A model generated the notes under the pieces. It ran no database searches and was not told the origin of the DNA. It saw only the letters and a program-made list of their open reading frames with translations. Source: Balaenoptera acutorostrata (Eukaryota; Chordata; Mammalia; Artiodactyla; Balaenopteridae). From it: 64,000 bases of DNA. The stretch spans positions 39,917,269 through 39,981,268 of the forward strand of contig NC_080069.1 of NCBI RefSeq assembly GCF_949987535.1, written 5' to 3'. This document shows positions 33,370 through 45,271 of the stretch, piece after piece. The position numbers were made by a program, and so were the translations under genes. Each line of letters starts with the position of its first letter. The first letter of the stretch is position 1.

Positions 33370-34240
33370 TGTGTATTTTTTTATTGTGGTTAAAAAATAT
33401 ATATACATAAAATGTGCCATCTTAACCATTTTTAACTGTACAGTTCAGTAGTGTTAAGTATATTCACACTGTTGTGAAACAGATCTCCAGAACTTTTTCA
33501 TCCTGCATAACTGAAACCTTGTACCCATTAAACAACAACTCCCTTTTACCCCTTCTCCCCAGCCCCACCATTATACTTTCTTTTTCTATGAATTTGACTA
33601 CTTTAGGTACCCCAAACTAGTGGAACCATACAGTATTTGTCTTTTTGTGACTTGCTTATTTCACTTAGCATAATGTCCTAAAAGTTCATATGTGTTGTAG
33701 CATGTGCAAGGATTTCTTCCTTTTTGAGACTGAATAATATCCCATTGCTTGTACATACCACATTTTGTCTATTTGTCCATCTGTCGATGGACACTTGTGT
33801 TGCTTCTATCTCTTGGCTATAGTGAATAGTGCTGCTATGAATATGGGTATGCAAATATCTCTTCAGCACTCTGCTTTCAGTTCTTTTGGATATATACCCA
33901 GAAATAGGATTGCTGGATCATATGGTAGTGCTATTTTTAATTTTGTGAGGAACTTCCATACTACTTTCCCTAGCAGCTGTGCTGTTTTACCTTCCCACCA
34001 ACAGTGTGCAAGGGTTCACATCCCTTGTGTAATGTGTAATTTTATCACATCCTCTCTAACACCTGTTATTTTCTGTTTTGTTTTGTTTTAATAGTAGCCA
34101 TCCTACTATCAAGTATCAGGTGACATCTCTGTGGTTTTGATTTGCATTTCTCTTATGATTAGTGAGGTTGAGCATATTTTCACGCATTTGTTAGCCATTT
34201 GTATTTCTTCTTCGGACATATGTGTATTCAAGTCCTATTT
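33370..34240 (-). mobile_element. Old L1, reverse strand (ORF2 3' end and 3' UTR)
   Basis: Reverse of the ORF2 C-terminus and 3' UTR: 'gtccatctgtcgatggacacttg', 'gaatagtgctgctatgaatatggg', 'atatacccagaaataggattgctggatcatatgg'. Confidence 0.85.
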
Positions 34241-34325
34241 CTCTTAAAAAAGAAAGAGAAGAAACACTAAGATGTTACCAACTGGTTAAAAACAAACACC
34301 AGTATGGTTATGATCAGGTTTGGGT
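34241..34325 (+). repeat. Direct repeat, copy 2
   Basis: See copy 1 at 32870-32953; start-to-start distance 1,371 bp. A (CT)n run follows at 34327-34340. Confidence 0.9.
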
Positions 34326-34364
34326 TCTCTCTCTCTCTCTTTTACTGTGTCCCCCCATGGCAGA

Positions 34365-34550
34365 CAGAGAGAGAGTCCTTTGGCATCCCTTCTTATAAGG
34401 AAAGGACACTAATTCTATCAAATCAGGGCCCCACCCTTAGGTTCTCATTTAACTTTAATTCATAAAGCCCCCATCTCCAAACACAAGCACACTGGGGGTT
34501 AGAGCTTCATGAAGTTGGAGGGGGACTCAACTCAGCCCATACCACTGAGT
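34365..34550 (-). mobile_element. MLT1-like LTR fragment, reverse
   Basis: Matches the antisense form of MaLR LTRs: 'cttataaggaaaggacactaattctatcaaatcagggccccaccctta', 'cccccatctccaaacacaagcacactgggggttagagcttcatga', 'gggactcaactcagcccata'. Confidence 0.65.
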
Positions 34551-35184
34551 AAGTGCATACATGTTCCATAAATCTTCTGTGGCTTGTCACCCTTGCCATG
34601 AGCTTCTTCAAGCTATGGCCATCTCACGATGCCTGTATCACTGTAATGATCACCCTCACCTTCATCCTTATCATCAACAAATTGTAGTTTTCTTTCCAGG
34701 GAGATTCTCTCAGGCCCCCTTGATGGAGCTTTAGCAAGACAAATGTCTAGCATATCAAGGAAACAAAGTCTTGTGGACTTTTACAGTAACCAAGAAGAGG
34801 CATATCCACTAAGGCCTAAACTGAAATTCTTCAGTAACCTGAGTCCTCAGCTAGAGCAAAATCTTCTACTGCAAAGCTGCTCTCCTCTTTGAGCAGGGGA
34901 CTGAATGCTGAAGGTCATAAAAAATTCAACAGGTGCAAATACTGTTCATGAACTCTAATAATCTATTTTGCATTCATGGTGCATTTAGGTTTATAGGACA
35001 TTGTCAATAAATTGTTGCAATGTGCATTTATGTTTATGATTTATAAATATTGTAAATACTGTGATGATTATTGAAAGGCATACTGACAAATCTTACTGAT
35101 TACCAATGTCTAAATATGTCAGTTTTGTTTGAAGGGTAAAAACTGTTCATACTTTTTAATTCTCAAGGCTCTTATCTCTAAAGT
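34551..35184. other. No gene seen
   Basis: Apparently unique sequence without long open frames; AT-rich from 34930. Confidence 0.4.
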
Positions 35185-35192
35185 GGACACAT

Positions 35193-35607
35193 TTTTTTTT
35201 TTTTTTTTAGTTTATTTATTATTCACTTTATTTTCCAGTTTGGGTCACATGTAATGATTTTTTTCTTTTTTTTTTAACATCTTTATTAGAGTATAATTGC
35301 TTTACATTGATGTGTTAGTTTCTGCTTTATAACAAAGTGAATCAACTATACATATACATATATCCCCATATCTCCTCCCTCTTGCATCTCCCTCCCACCC
35401 TCCCTATCCCACCCCTCTAGGTGGTCACAAAGCACTGAGCTGATTTCCCTGTGCTACACGGCTGCTTCCTACTAGCTAGCTATATTACATTTGGTAGTGT
35501 ATATATGTCCATGCCACTCTCTCACTTTGTCCCAGCTTACCCTTCCCCCTCCCTGTGTCCTCAAGTCCATTCTCTATGTCTGGGTCTTTATTCCTGTCCT
35601 GCCCCTA
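35193..35607 (-). mobile_element. 5'-truncated young L1 with short 3' extension
   Basis: Minus-strand L1 3' UTR (35275-35607, same subfamily as L1-A and L1-D) ending in its own A-tract. About 60 bp of other sequence (35210-35266) follows, then a second, longer poly(A) (complement of 35192-35208). The extra piece holds two AATAAA signals on the minus strand. Direct repeat GGACACAT at 35185-35192 and 35608-35615 encloses all of it. Confidence 0.72.
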
Positions 35608-35615
35608 GGACACAT

Positions 35616-37230
35616 ATCTAGAGGTATCAAGTAAAACAAGACTCCAAATATGGAGGAAATGGTCCCCGTTCTTGTGTCAGCTACTTAATAAAGTAATAAA
35701 ACAAAGGTAAAGCTAGACAACATATAAAGCTTGCCACCAAGAAAATAAGTCACAAATTGAACACAGCACTTTCCTCCAGGCTAGATCTTACAGACACACA
35801 CACCATCGGTTTCAAAATCATTTTAGAAGAGACTCGGAAAACTGCCCTGCCTCACCTATAGGCTCCTTAGCTTCAAGGGTCCCAACTCTAGTGGGGAGCT
35901 GACCCAGGAGCTAGCTCTAGTGGGGAGCTGACCCAATTAAAAGCCACAGGCATGATGGCAGCCAGGCCAGGAGACCCAGTGTTCACTCAAATATCTCAAC
36001 GGAGTCAAGTTAACATTGATTGTTAACATTGATTGTTATGGAGACAGCCAGTTTTCTTCATGAATGAACAGCTGTTCCATCACTCTGCCCAAAGGAACAC
36101 TGCCAAAGTCTGGGGGCCCAGCTGGCTCCCAACGAAGGCACACACTGCCAGAGATGGGGCTCAGCGGGAGAAGTGACCCAGCCTTCTTTGACAGGTCAAT
36201 TGAGCTCTGCTGTAGAAAATGCTTCACACAGGCCTGTTTTCTCTCCTCCTCACCGGCAGGGCAAACATGGCTTGATTGTTAAAATGACCATGAATAACTA
36301 TGGCTGGCTTTTTGCCCTGTTGGTGGCTGCACATACTGATTTTTCCACTACTTTCAAAATCCTTTCTAAAGGGTGTTGTGAGGAAATTCTAGAAGACAAA
36401 CACTCCCTATAAATGAACCCCCAAACAGAGGGGTGTTGTCACAGACCTCAGAGCAGCCTTTCAAGTATGCAGACTTTGTCAGTAAGACACCGCCTTCTCA
36501 CTAATTGAAAGGATGCTAATTCTTGCTGAGTCCCTCTTGCTTGCTCTACCAAGTTGAAGCTGGTTGGATCTAAACTTTGTGCTGTGTTCTCTCTTTGTAT
36601 CTGCTATTTGTAGAACATTACCTGTGGTGGGGAATATAACTATGGAGACTGGAGTCCCTGCCCTCAGTAAACTCACGATCGCTTGGACCCACAAGTGCAC
36701 AAGAAGATGGGGTGGAATAGAAAAGTGGCACTGAGCTGATATCTGGCTTGCCAAAGTCAAGCCTGTGTCCTCACAAACTCCAGAGCTAAGCAAAGGGAGG
36801 ATGAATCACATAAATACGTGGCTTTAAAGCACTGAGGTCAGGACGCTGCACCCATTAAAAAGAACGAGGCAGAGCCATATGTGCTGACAGGGAGCAAGCC
36901 CAGAACACACTGGAGACTGACAAAAGTAAGAAGCAGAGCAGTGTGCATGATGTGTTCCCATTCATGCCCAAGGCAGGGAATGGGGAGGAAGAGGATATAA
37001 ATATGCGGAGAATAAACACAGAAACATTCCCAAGAATTTGGTAACAGAGATTTCCTCTAGGGACAAAAGCTGCATGACTAGGAGTTGGAGTGGGGGTGAG
37101 TGGGATGGGACATACTTTTCACTATTTTTGAATTTGTTATAGTATGAATGTATTATCTTTCAGTATCTTTTGAATTTAACTTAAAATAATTTCTAAGACA
37201 TCTATGAGTAGCATTCTTCATTTGAGGTAT
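35616..37230. other. No gene seen; unique with small tandem duplications
   Basis: Contains a 29-bp tandem duplication (unit around CTCTAGTGGGGAGCTGACCCA, 35886-35935) and a 13-bp duplication GTTAACATTGATT (36009-36037). 36930-37200 is weakly like the 3' end of an old L1. The open stretches here are short and have no recognisable domains. Confidence 0.5.
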
Positions 37231-37239
37231 AGAGAAGCA

Positions 37240-37264
37240 AAAATATGTGTGTGTGTGTGTGTGT
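37240..37264. repeat. (TG)n microsatellite
   Basis: About ten TG dinucleotides at the left edge of an old L1 fragment. Confidence 0.95.
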
Positions 37265-37665
37265 TTATTCAATGCAATCCCAATCGAAATCTCAGCATGC
37301 TTTTTTTTCTGATTCTAAACTGATTCTAGAATTCAAATGGAAATGCAAAGATCCTGGAAGAGCCAAAACAAGTCTGGAAAAGAACAGAGTTGAAGAACTA
37401 ACAGTACATGATTTCAAGAAATATTATAAAGCTATGTTATTTAAAACACCATGGTATTGGCATAATGGTAGACAAAATGATCAGTGGTATAGAGTAGAGT
37501 GCGCATGTGTAAAGAACTCTAGAAGGATATACAAAAAACTAATGGCATTTATTATCTTCTTGCAGGTTGGGAGTTGGTTGGATGAAGAGCAGGAGGGGGA
37601 GCTTTTCACTGTATACATATTTAATGTGTGAATCATGTGAATGTATTACCTATTCAAAAAATGAA
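37265..37665 (+). mobile_element. Old L1 ORF2 and 3'-end fragments
   Basis: 37265-37500 matches ORF2 of mid-age L1 ('aatgcaatcccaatcgaaatctcagcatgc', 'aaatggaaatgcaaagatcctgg', 'ggtattggcataatgg'). 37590-37665 matches an L1 3' end ('gtgaatgtattacctattcaaaaaatg'). Confidence 0.75.
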
Positions 37666-37669
37666 ATTC

Positions 37670-38029
37670 AAAAGCACTTATGCCGCTTCTCAAGGCACAG
37701 TTTATGCTAAATTTCGAGAGCAAATTATCAGGAAGTATTGCAAATCTTCCATTTTGGTAAGAAAAAAAAATTCAAATTGTCCATCAGATCAATTTAAGCC
37801 AAGGTTTGGATCCTAGGGCTATTGCTGTTTACAAAGACACTAAGTTATTTCTGAGAACATTAGGAAATGTTGTGTCTGAGCAAGGTATTTTTTAACCCTA
37901 TGCCATGGTCACATCTGATCCAAAAGCAAAGAAACTCTTTATCAAGAAAGAAGCTGAATTTCTGGTTCCCTCCTCCAGCTATCTCAACCAACAAGACTTT
38001 TTCCTTTTCCTTCCTTTTCTTTTTTTTAT
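37670..38029. other. No gene seen
   Basis: Unassigned sequence; a short reverse L1-tail-like piece follows at 38030-38060. Confidence 0.35.
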
Positions 38030-38065
38030 TAAAATATAGTCAATTTACAATGCTGTGTTTTCTTT

Positions 38066-38170
38066 TTTAAGGCAGTTTTATCAGGTATAATTGGCAGACA
38101 ATAAACTGTACACATTTAAAGTGTATAATTTGATGTTTGACATATGTATTGAAAATTGCAAAATCTCTCA
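38066..38170 (-). mobile_element. Old L1 fragment, reverse
   Basis: 'ttatcaggtataattggcagacaataaactgtacacatttaaagtgtataatttgatg' is the reverse complement of a common old L1 3' UTR motif. Confidence 0.65.
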
Positions 38171-38189
38171 ACACGAAGACTCCATCCAA

Positions 38190-38575
38190 TCCCTAACACT
38201 AAGAGACTTGACCAAACTCTAACTTGGCTCCTAGTAGCCTAACGCTGTGTCCCTGGGTTGACCCAGCCCCCCTAAGTTCCTGCCTGGGAAAACCCAGGCT
38301 GCCAAAAGAATGTACTGTTTGTTCCAGCCAAGACCTGATAAGCCCCTGACCTCCCTTTTCTTAGAGCAATTATGTTAGAAAACTTGCAATTGTTAAGTCC
38401 TTTGTCTTGTCTCTTTGAGAAGTATATGTATCTTCTATAACCCAGGAATGTCTTTCTCAAACAGAGCCTTTCCTTTGAAATGTGACCATCAAGAAGGATA
38501 AGGCCCCTGTCATGCTGTCTTTGTGGGAGGGTAGGAACCAACTTCAATAAGCACCAGTTAGCAGACACAGATGGC
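38190..38575. mobile_element. Possible LTR fragment, family unknown
   Basis: GC-balanced segment with LTR-like composition (pyrimidine-rich, short 'ttgtcttgtctctttgagaag' and 'aataagc' elements) between L1 pieces. No TG...CA ends or target duplication identified. Confidence 0.3.
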
Positions 38576-38585
38576 CGAATCATAT

Positions 38586-39064
38586 CTCTCTTTTTTTTTT
38601 AAAGAGATATTTAAAATATTTGAATATTAAAAGTTCTAATTTTTCATAAAGATGCATTATAATTGCAAGGAGCTTACAAGAATTATCTTCCTATTAAACA
38701 TCTCCTAGAAAATACATATTCCACTAAAGCAAAGATTACTAGCTACCCTCCAAAATATGCGTTACCACTTTAATAATGCAGAATTTTATTAGAGACTTCA
38801 TTTCCCATTCCCTTCTTTTGTTTTGTCCACAAACTGTCTGCTTGTAGCAAATACATCCATAATTATCATTAATATAATTGCCTCAGCTTTTAGCATGCTC
38901 CTTAATAAACACGTCAGGATGAGGAAATGCTAAGAAAGGCAAACCTTTGCCTGGAATGGGCATTACCTCTTATCACGTCTCTTAATGTCCTCTAGGACTT
39001 TTCCTTAGTTCACTCCGGCGTTTACTTTTTAATTTAATTTAATTTAATTTTCACCTCAATGTTT
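38586..39064. other. No gene seen
   Basis: AT-rich with an (AATTT)n run at 39030-39051; otherwise unassigned. Confidence 0.4.
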
Positions 39065-39215
39065 AAAAGGCCCTCCCGACCCTCCCCATCCATTCCTCAA
39101 CGCCAGGCAACCACTGATGTGCTTTCTGTCCATATAAATTGCATTTTCTAGACTCCCTCCCCCAGTTTTATTGAGATAGAGTTGACATACATCACAGGAT
39201 AAATTTAAGGTTGTT

Positions 39216-39650
39216 GAAGAAAATTCCATTAACTATCAAGTTAAGAGAAAAAAAAGGGAATTTTATTAGAACCAAACTGAGAATTATAACCGCGGAAGCA
39301 GATTCTCAGAAAGCTCTGAGAACTCTTCCTCCTGTTGGAAGTCGAATACACTTTTTGAGACAAAGGGTCATACATCAAAATGACATACTGATATGTTACA
39401 TAAAGTTCACCAAGGATACATAGTACAGGTAAGCACGTATAGAGCAAGCAGCAAGTCACCATGACCCCCCACGGAGCTGTGACAGAACACTATTCTTTAA
39501 GAAGTTATATTACTAGCATCAGAAGAAAAAAAAAATGATCTTTATGGTTGAGCAGGCTCTCCCATCTCTGAGGAGCCCTGGTTAATGTGTAATGCAGATG
39601 CACACTGCACATCAGGGAGGGAGGAGTCCCAAACAGACACACAAAGAGAA
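39216..39650 (-). mobile_element. LTR-like insert in the old L1
   Basis: Interrupts the L1 between 'ggataaatttaagg' and 'ttttatatttaatttt'. The 'gggaattttattagaaccaaactgagaattataacc' start is typical of antisense ERVL-type LTRs, but I cannot name the family. Confidence 0.5.
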
Positions 39651-41133
39651 TTTTATATTTAATTTTTTCTTGTCCTGTCTTAAAATATAAATTTTATTTC
39701 ATCAAGGTGCACAGCATAATGGTTTCATTTACGTATATTGTGAAATGATCACCACAATAAGTTTAGTTAACATCCATCATTTCACATAGATACAACAAAA
39801 AGAGAAATCAAAAAGGAAAAACATGCTTTCCTTGTGATGAGACCTCTTAGGATTTACTTTCTTAACAACTTTCCTACATATCACACAGCAGTGTTAACTA
39901 CAGTCATCATGCTGTACATTACAGCCCTGGTAATTATTTATCTTGTAACTGAAAGTTTGTACCTTTTGATCTCCTTTCAACAATTCCAATTCTAAAAAAT
40001 GTAGACTGTTAAAATATATATGGAATCATACAAATATTTATTCTCTTTTTGTCTGGTTTCTTCACTCAAATATTACTTTGAGAGTCATCAATGTTGTTGT
40101 GTGTGTCAGTAGTTCATTCCTTTTTATTGCTGAGGAGTACTCTATTCTGTAGATATATTACATTCTTTCTTATCCATTTACCCACGGATGGGGGTAGTTT
40201 CCTGTTTGGGACTCTTGCAAATAAAGTGGCTATGAACATTTGTGTACAAGTCTTTGTATGGATGAATATTTCCTTTTCTTTTGGTTAAATATCTAGTAGG
40301 GGAATGGCTAGATCATAGGGTAGATATATGTTTAACTTTTTAAGAAATGGCCAAATTCTTGGTTCTAGTGTTTTTTTGTTTATTTCTTTTTTCAAATTCT
40401 ATCTGATATTCTGATGGTATGTTCTGATGGATGCACTTGTGTGCAAATAAAGACAGTTTTACTTGTTCTTTTCCAATCTGGATGGCTTTTATTTATTTTT
40501 CTTGTCCAATTGTACCCCTAGTACAATGTTAAATAAAAGTGGTGAGAGAAAACATCCCTGTCCTATTCCCGATCTTAGGGGGAAAATATTCAGTCTTTCA
40601 CCATTAAGTATGACGTCAGACAGGTTTTTTGCAGATGCCCTCTATCTGATTGAAGAAGTTCCCTTTTACTATTAGTTTGCTGAGAGTTTTTATAAGAAAT
40701 GAATGTTGGATTTTGTCAAACACTTTTTCTCCATCTATTAAGATGATCATATGATTTGTTTGTTCTTGTTTTTTTAGCTAATATAGTGAATTATAATAAC
40801 TGATTTTCAAATGCTAAAATGACTCTGCATTCCTGGATAAACCCCACTTGGTCATGTTGTATTATCCTTTTAATACATTGTTGGATTCAACTTGTTAAAA
40901 TGTTAGAATTTTTGCTCCCATATTCATGAAGGATATTGGTCTGCAGTTTTTTTTTCTTGTGTTACCTTTGACTGGTGTCAGGATCAGGGTGATGCTGGCC
41001 TTATATTGTAGAATGAGTTAGAAAGTATTGCTTATTCTTCCTCTTCAATTTTGGAGGAGGAGTTTGTGTAGAATTTTTATTATTTTTTCCTTAAATCCTT
41101 TTTAAAATTCACCAGTAAGGCCATTGGGGCTTG

Positions 41134-41493
41134 TGTCTTAGTCCATTCAGGCTGCCATAACAAAATAACAGACTGGGTGGCTTATAAACACCAGAAACTT
41201 CTCTCTCACAGTTCTGGAGGCTGGAAGTCCGAGATTAAGGTGCCCTCATGGTCAAGTTCTGGTGAGAGCCCTCATCCTAGTGCAGACAGCTGACTTCTCA
41301 TTTTGTCCTCACATGGTGGAAGGAACAAGGGAGCTTTCTCCAGCCACTTTTAAAAGGGCACTAATCACATTCACGAGGGCTCCATGCTCATGAGCTAATC
41401 ACCCCAAAGGCCCCCACCTCTTAATATCATCACCTCGGGGGCTAGGTTTCAACATATAAATTTTGGAGGGACACAAAGATTCAGACTATAGCA
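41134..41493 (-). mobile_element. MST/MLT1-type solo LTR, reverse
   Basis: 360 bp, starting TGTCTTAGTCCATTCAGGCT and ending ...TATAGCA, with the 5-bp target duplication GCTTG (41129-41133 / 41494-41498) in L1 sequence. Confidence 0.88.
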
Positions 41494-41919
41494 GCTTGGA
41501 GTTTTCTTTATGAGATGGTTTTTAATTACAAATTCAATTTCTTCAATAATTATAGGGTTACTCTGGTTATGTATGCTTTTCTTCAGTGAGCTAGGGTTTA
41601 TGTCTAGAGTTTATATCTCTCAGGAATTTGCCCATTTCATCTAAGTTGTTGAATTTATTGGCATTAAGTTGTTTATGTTATTCCCTTGTTATCTTTTTAA
41701 CATTTGTAGCTGTCGCCCATCTCATTCCTGATATTAGTAATATGTGTCTTTTCTTCTTCACTTGATCAGTCTGTCTAGAAGTTTATCAATGTTATCAATC
41801 TTCTCAAAAGCCAAATTTTCATTACTTTTGTCTATTGTTTTGTTTTCTATATCATTGATTTCCACTTTGATATTTATTTCCTTTCTTCTGCTTCATTTGG
41901 ATGGAAGAAAGAGAAAAGA

Positions 41920-42330
41920 AAGTATACATCCCCTCCTTTTGAGGCTATGTCCCAGAAACTATTATACATACATCACTTCCCCTTACATCCCACTGGCTGT
42001 AAGTAACTTAGCCACATGGGCAGGCTTTGCTTCCAGGGAAGCTGGGAAAATGGAAAGTATATTCAGGGTGGTCACATGTACCACTGAAACTCAAGGTTGC
42101 TACTGCTGAAAAGAAGAGAACAGATAATGGGCGACAAGGATTAGTTTCTGCCATCTGTAAAACTAAGTACAGAGCAAATTCTCAAAAGAATCTGTTGCTG
42201 TGGGGTTAAAGAGATGTTTCCAACTGGATAAATGGAATATAGCTGGGAATTCCAGGAAACACAAACCCTTATTTCCCAGGGTTAGGTGTGAAAAGAACAT
42301 TTGTCCCTTTTTACTTAGAACTATTTGGAC
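41920..42330. other. Old repeat-like sequence, no gene
   Basis: 'cagaaactattatacatacatcacttccccttacatcccactggctgtaagtaacttagccacatgg' resembles an ancient dispersed repeat. The 121-residue open stretch starting at 41744 runs through L1 and this repeat and is not a gene. Confidence 0.4.
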
Positions 42331-42333
42331 CTG

Positions 42334-42505
42334 TAACACAGCACTTCTCAAACTTTAATGGGCAGATTAATCACCTGGGCATCTTGTTAAAAATGCAGTT
42401 TCTGATTCAGTAGGTCTGGGGTACAGCCCAAGATTCTGCATTCCTAACAGCTCCTAAGTGAGACCAGTACTGCTGGTCTGAGCATCATATTTTGAGTAGC
42501 AGAGT
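42334..42505 (+). mobile_element. MER5A/MER20-type hAT fragment
   Basis: 'cacttctcaaactttaatgggcagattaatcacctgggcatcttgttaaaaatgcagtttctgattcagtaggtctgggg' follows the classical order of this nonautonomous hAT family. Confidence 0.85.
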
Positions 42506-42516
42506 ATAGAACCTGT

Positions 42517-42995
42517 AATGGGTTGAATTGTATCCCCCAAAAAGATATGTTCACATCCTAACCTAACCTCCAGCACTTGTGACTGTGACCTTATTTGGAA
42601 ATAGGGTCTTGGCAGATATAACTAAGATGTAAATTAAGATGAGGTCATACTGGATTAGGGTGGGCCCTAGATCCAACCACTGGTGTCCTTGTAAGAGGAG
42701 AGGATACACAGAGATCCACACAGGGAAGAAAACCATGTGAAGAGAGGAAGCAGAGACCGGACGTGGTGTAGCTATAAGCCAAGGAATACCAAGGATTTCC
42801 AGTAGCCACCGGAAGCTAGACTAGGCAAGGAAGCATCTTCCTTTACGCTCGCATCCTTCAGAGCGAGCATGGCCCTGCCTGCGACTTGGATTCAGACTTC
42901 TAACCTCCAGAACTGTGAGAAAACATGTTTCTGGTTTTTTATGCCACCCAGTTTGTGGTAATTTGTAACGGCAGCCCCAGCACATTAATACACAC
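42517..42995 (+). mobile_element. MLT1-type LTR
   Basis: 'gttgaattgtatcccccaaaaagatatg', 'gtgactgtgaccttatttggaaatagggtcttggcagat', 'ggattcagacttctaacctccagaactgtgag', 'gccacccagtttgtggtaatttg' in MLT1 order. Confidence 0.85.
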
Positions 42996-43769
42996 CCCTT
43001 GATTTGGTGTGTGGGGGGCTGGAAGAGTCCCTCAGAATCGTACATTGTCAAAATTGTGTCATACTTCATTTGCTTCACTCCCAAGGCAACATTTATCAAA
43101 GCATAGAGTAATGACTTAGGATCTTCTCTTAAAATCCACATTTATGGGCACCACTCTAGCCATGGAATCAATATTCCTAAAGATTGGGCCCAACATGAGC
43201 TTTTCAAACAGGCACCCCAGGTGACAGGCTCTGTAGCTGTTCCCTTAAGGTCCTGCGATGTACACAGCCTCATTATGTGATGTGGATTCAAGGCCAAGAT
43301 GCCAACAGCTGCCTCTCCATTTAAGGTCCCCCCTGAAATCTCACTGTGAAGACCTCAGTCCTTCAGCTAAATGGGTAAAGGATTAAAAAGCAAATGCCTC
43401 ATTGTTACCGACCTGGGTTCTTGGACTCTTTAATCAGTAGAAATTGATAAGAGGCTGGGCAAGAATTCAGGCAGGTTTTGTGGTTACACAGGTAAATCCA
43501 TTTGTCAACCCAGCGAGTGTCTGTGCATTTCACTGTATCTAAATATTCCATACAAGAAAATACCAAAAAGTTTCATTTCTACCTCATGAAAACACCATTT
43601 TGGGGCATATAGGAAAAGAATGCCATGCTACCAAATGGTGGCCCAGGCTTGCATTAGGACACAGAGCCGGACCTGAATTCGTTTTCTGGTCACCAAGAGG
43701 CCTTGGTCAGAAAGGCTCTTGCTGGTGTCTATGAACTTGGAGCAACATCAGAGTATGAACTACGTCCAG
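42996..43769. other. No gene seen
   Basis: 43140-43240 weakly recalls a hAT-type tail ('gagcttttcaaacaggcaccccaggtgacag'). The remainder is unassigned. Confidence 0.35.
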
Positions 43770-43771
43770 TA

Positions 43772-44381
43772 CAGTAAGTCCCCTACATATGAACGAGTTC
43801 CATTCCAAGAGTGCGTTTTTAAGTCCAGTTTGTTCGTAAGTCCAACAAAGTTAGCCTAGATACCTCACTAACACAGTCAGCTATATAGTACTGCACTGTA
43901 ATAGGTTTATAATACTTTTCACACAAATAATACATAAAAAATAAACAAACACAAAAAACAAAGAAAACACTTTTAACCTTACAGTGCAGTACCTTGAAAA
44001 GTACAGTAGTACAGGACAACAGCTGGCATACAGGGGCTGGCATCGAGTGAACGGGCAAGAAGAGCTACTGACTGGAGGAGGGAGAGGAGGTGGGAGCTGC
44101 AAGACCGTCAGCAATAGGAGACTTAGCAGTATCAGCTATAAAAACTGCTGCTTTTACTCTTGCTTCCAGACATACTGGGCTTGAAATAAAGCTACTGTAC
44201 TACTGTACTCTATACAGTACTGTACAGTAAAGTACACAAAAGCACAACCACTTGTAGAGGATGCATGCATGTGGCAATGTATGCCAGACATGTGAACTAA
44301 CCTATGTGATTGGACTTGCGAACACATGTTCACACCTTTGAAAGTTCGCAACTTGAAGGTTCGTATGTAGGGGACTTACGG
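43772..44381. mobile_element. Tigger-like (Tc1/mariner) nonautonomous DNA transposon
   Basis: About 610 bp with terminal inverted repeats: the left end CAGTAAGTCCCCTACATATG pairs with the reverse complement of the right end (CCGTAAGTCCCCTACATACG), flanked by TA at 43770-43771 and 44382-44383. The interior lacks a transposase frame. An internal palindromic patch 'gtactgtactctatacagtactgtac' lies near 44192-44217. Confidence 0.85.
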
Positions 44382-44394
44382 TACAGCAAAGCAG

Positions 44395-44620
44395 CCACTA
44401 GTCTGGCTTCTGGAGCCTGAGGCACCTGGTGTTCAGCCCTACTTCTCCCACCTCCTGTGATTGGAGCAAGTCACTTACCTTCCAAGCCTATACTTATTTG
44501 TAAAATAATAATAATAATTGTATCTATTTCATGGAGTTGTTGCAGGGAGTAAATAAGAATTTAACACAATATATGACAGATGGTAATCACCTGGAATTGT
44601 TGGCTATTGTCACAGATGTT
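44395..44620 (+). mobile_element. MIR SINE
   Basis: 'gtgattggagcaagtcacttaccttccaagcctatacttatttgtaaaataataataat..ggagttgttgcagggagtaaataag' is the MIR core. Confidence 0.8.
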
Positions 44621-44821
44621 TGTACTAGTATTTATCAGACTTCCAGGTCTGTGTTCTTTTTGAATCGTTACTGTTTATTTATATTTTTTAATAAGAGCAG
44701 AGCTAGCGACTCCTTGTTTTAGCATAAAGTGAAAGAATTATGTCTATTTAATTCTATGTTACCACAACCATTTTTAGAAAACTGCTTACAAGTAACAAAA
44801 CAGCTTTATTTCACAAACATG

Positions 44822-45192
44822 TTATGGGCTGAATTGTGTCCCCTCAAAATTCATAAGTTGAAGCCGTAACCCATAGCACTTCAGAATGTGACTGTATTTG
44901 GAGATAGTCTTTAAAGAGGTAATTAAGGTCATTAGGGTGAGTCCTAATCTAATATGACTGGTGTCCTTATAAGAAGAGGAAATTAGGACACAGGTACAGA
45001 GGGGAGACCATGTGAGGACACAGGGAGAAGACAGCCATTCATAAGCCAAGGAGAGAAGCTTCAAGGGAAACCGACCCTGCTGACATCTTGAGCTCAGACT
45101 TCCAGCCTCCAAAACTATGAGAAAAAAATTTCTGTTGTTTAAGCCACCTCATCTATAGTACTTTGTTATGGCAGCCCTCACAAACTAATACA
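44822..45192 (+). mobile_element. MLT1-type LTR
   Basis: 'gggctgaattgtgtcccctcaaaattcataagttgaagccgtaaccc', 'ctggtgtccttataagaagagg', 'gacttccagcctccaaaactatgag', ending '..cacaaactaatac'. Confidence 0.88.
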
Positions 45193-45271
45193 AATGTATA
45201 TTAATAAATAATTTATACCAAGATGAAGCATAATTAAGTAACATTTTAATTATAAGAGTACAACCTACCAT

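Larger units (their letters stand above)
39085..41910 (-). mobile_element. Old L1, reverse strand, carrying two LTR inserts
   Basis: Reverse copy from the 3' UTR (39085-39215, 39655-39790) through the ORF2 C-terminus (40080-40340) into the reverse-transcriptase region (40480-41133, 41499-41905; e.g. 'gatgatcatatgatttg', 'cctggataaaccccacttggtcatg'). Interrupted by an LTR-like element at 39216-39650 and an MST-type LTR at 41134-41493. No open frame. Confidence 0.8.

Noticed and set aside
41744..42109. 121-codon open frame
   Set aside because: Runs from antisense L1 into another old repeat; no protein family features.
43881..44114. Open frames inside the 43772-44381 element as a transposase remnant
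   Set aside because: Short and low-complexity; no DDE motif or helix-turn-helix pattern visible.
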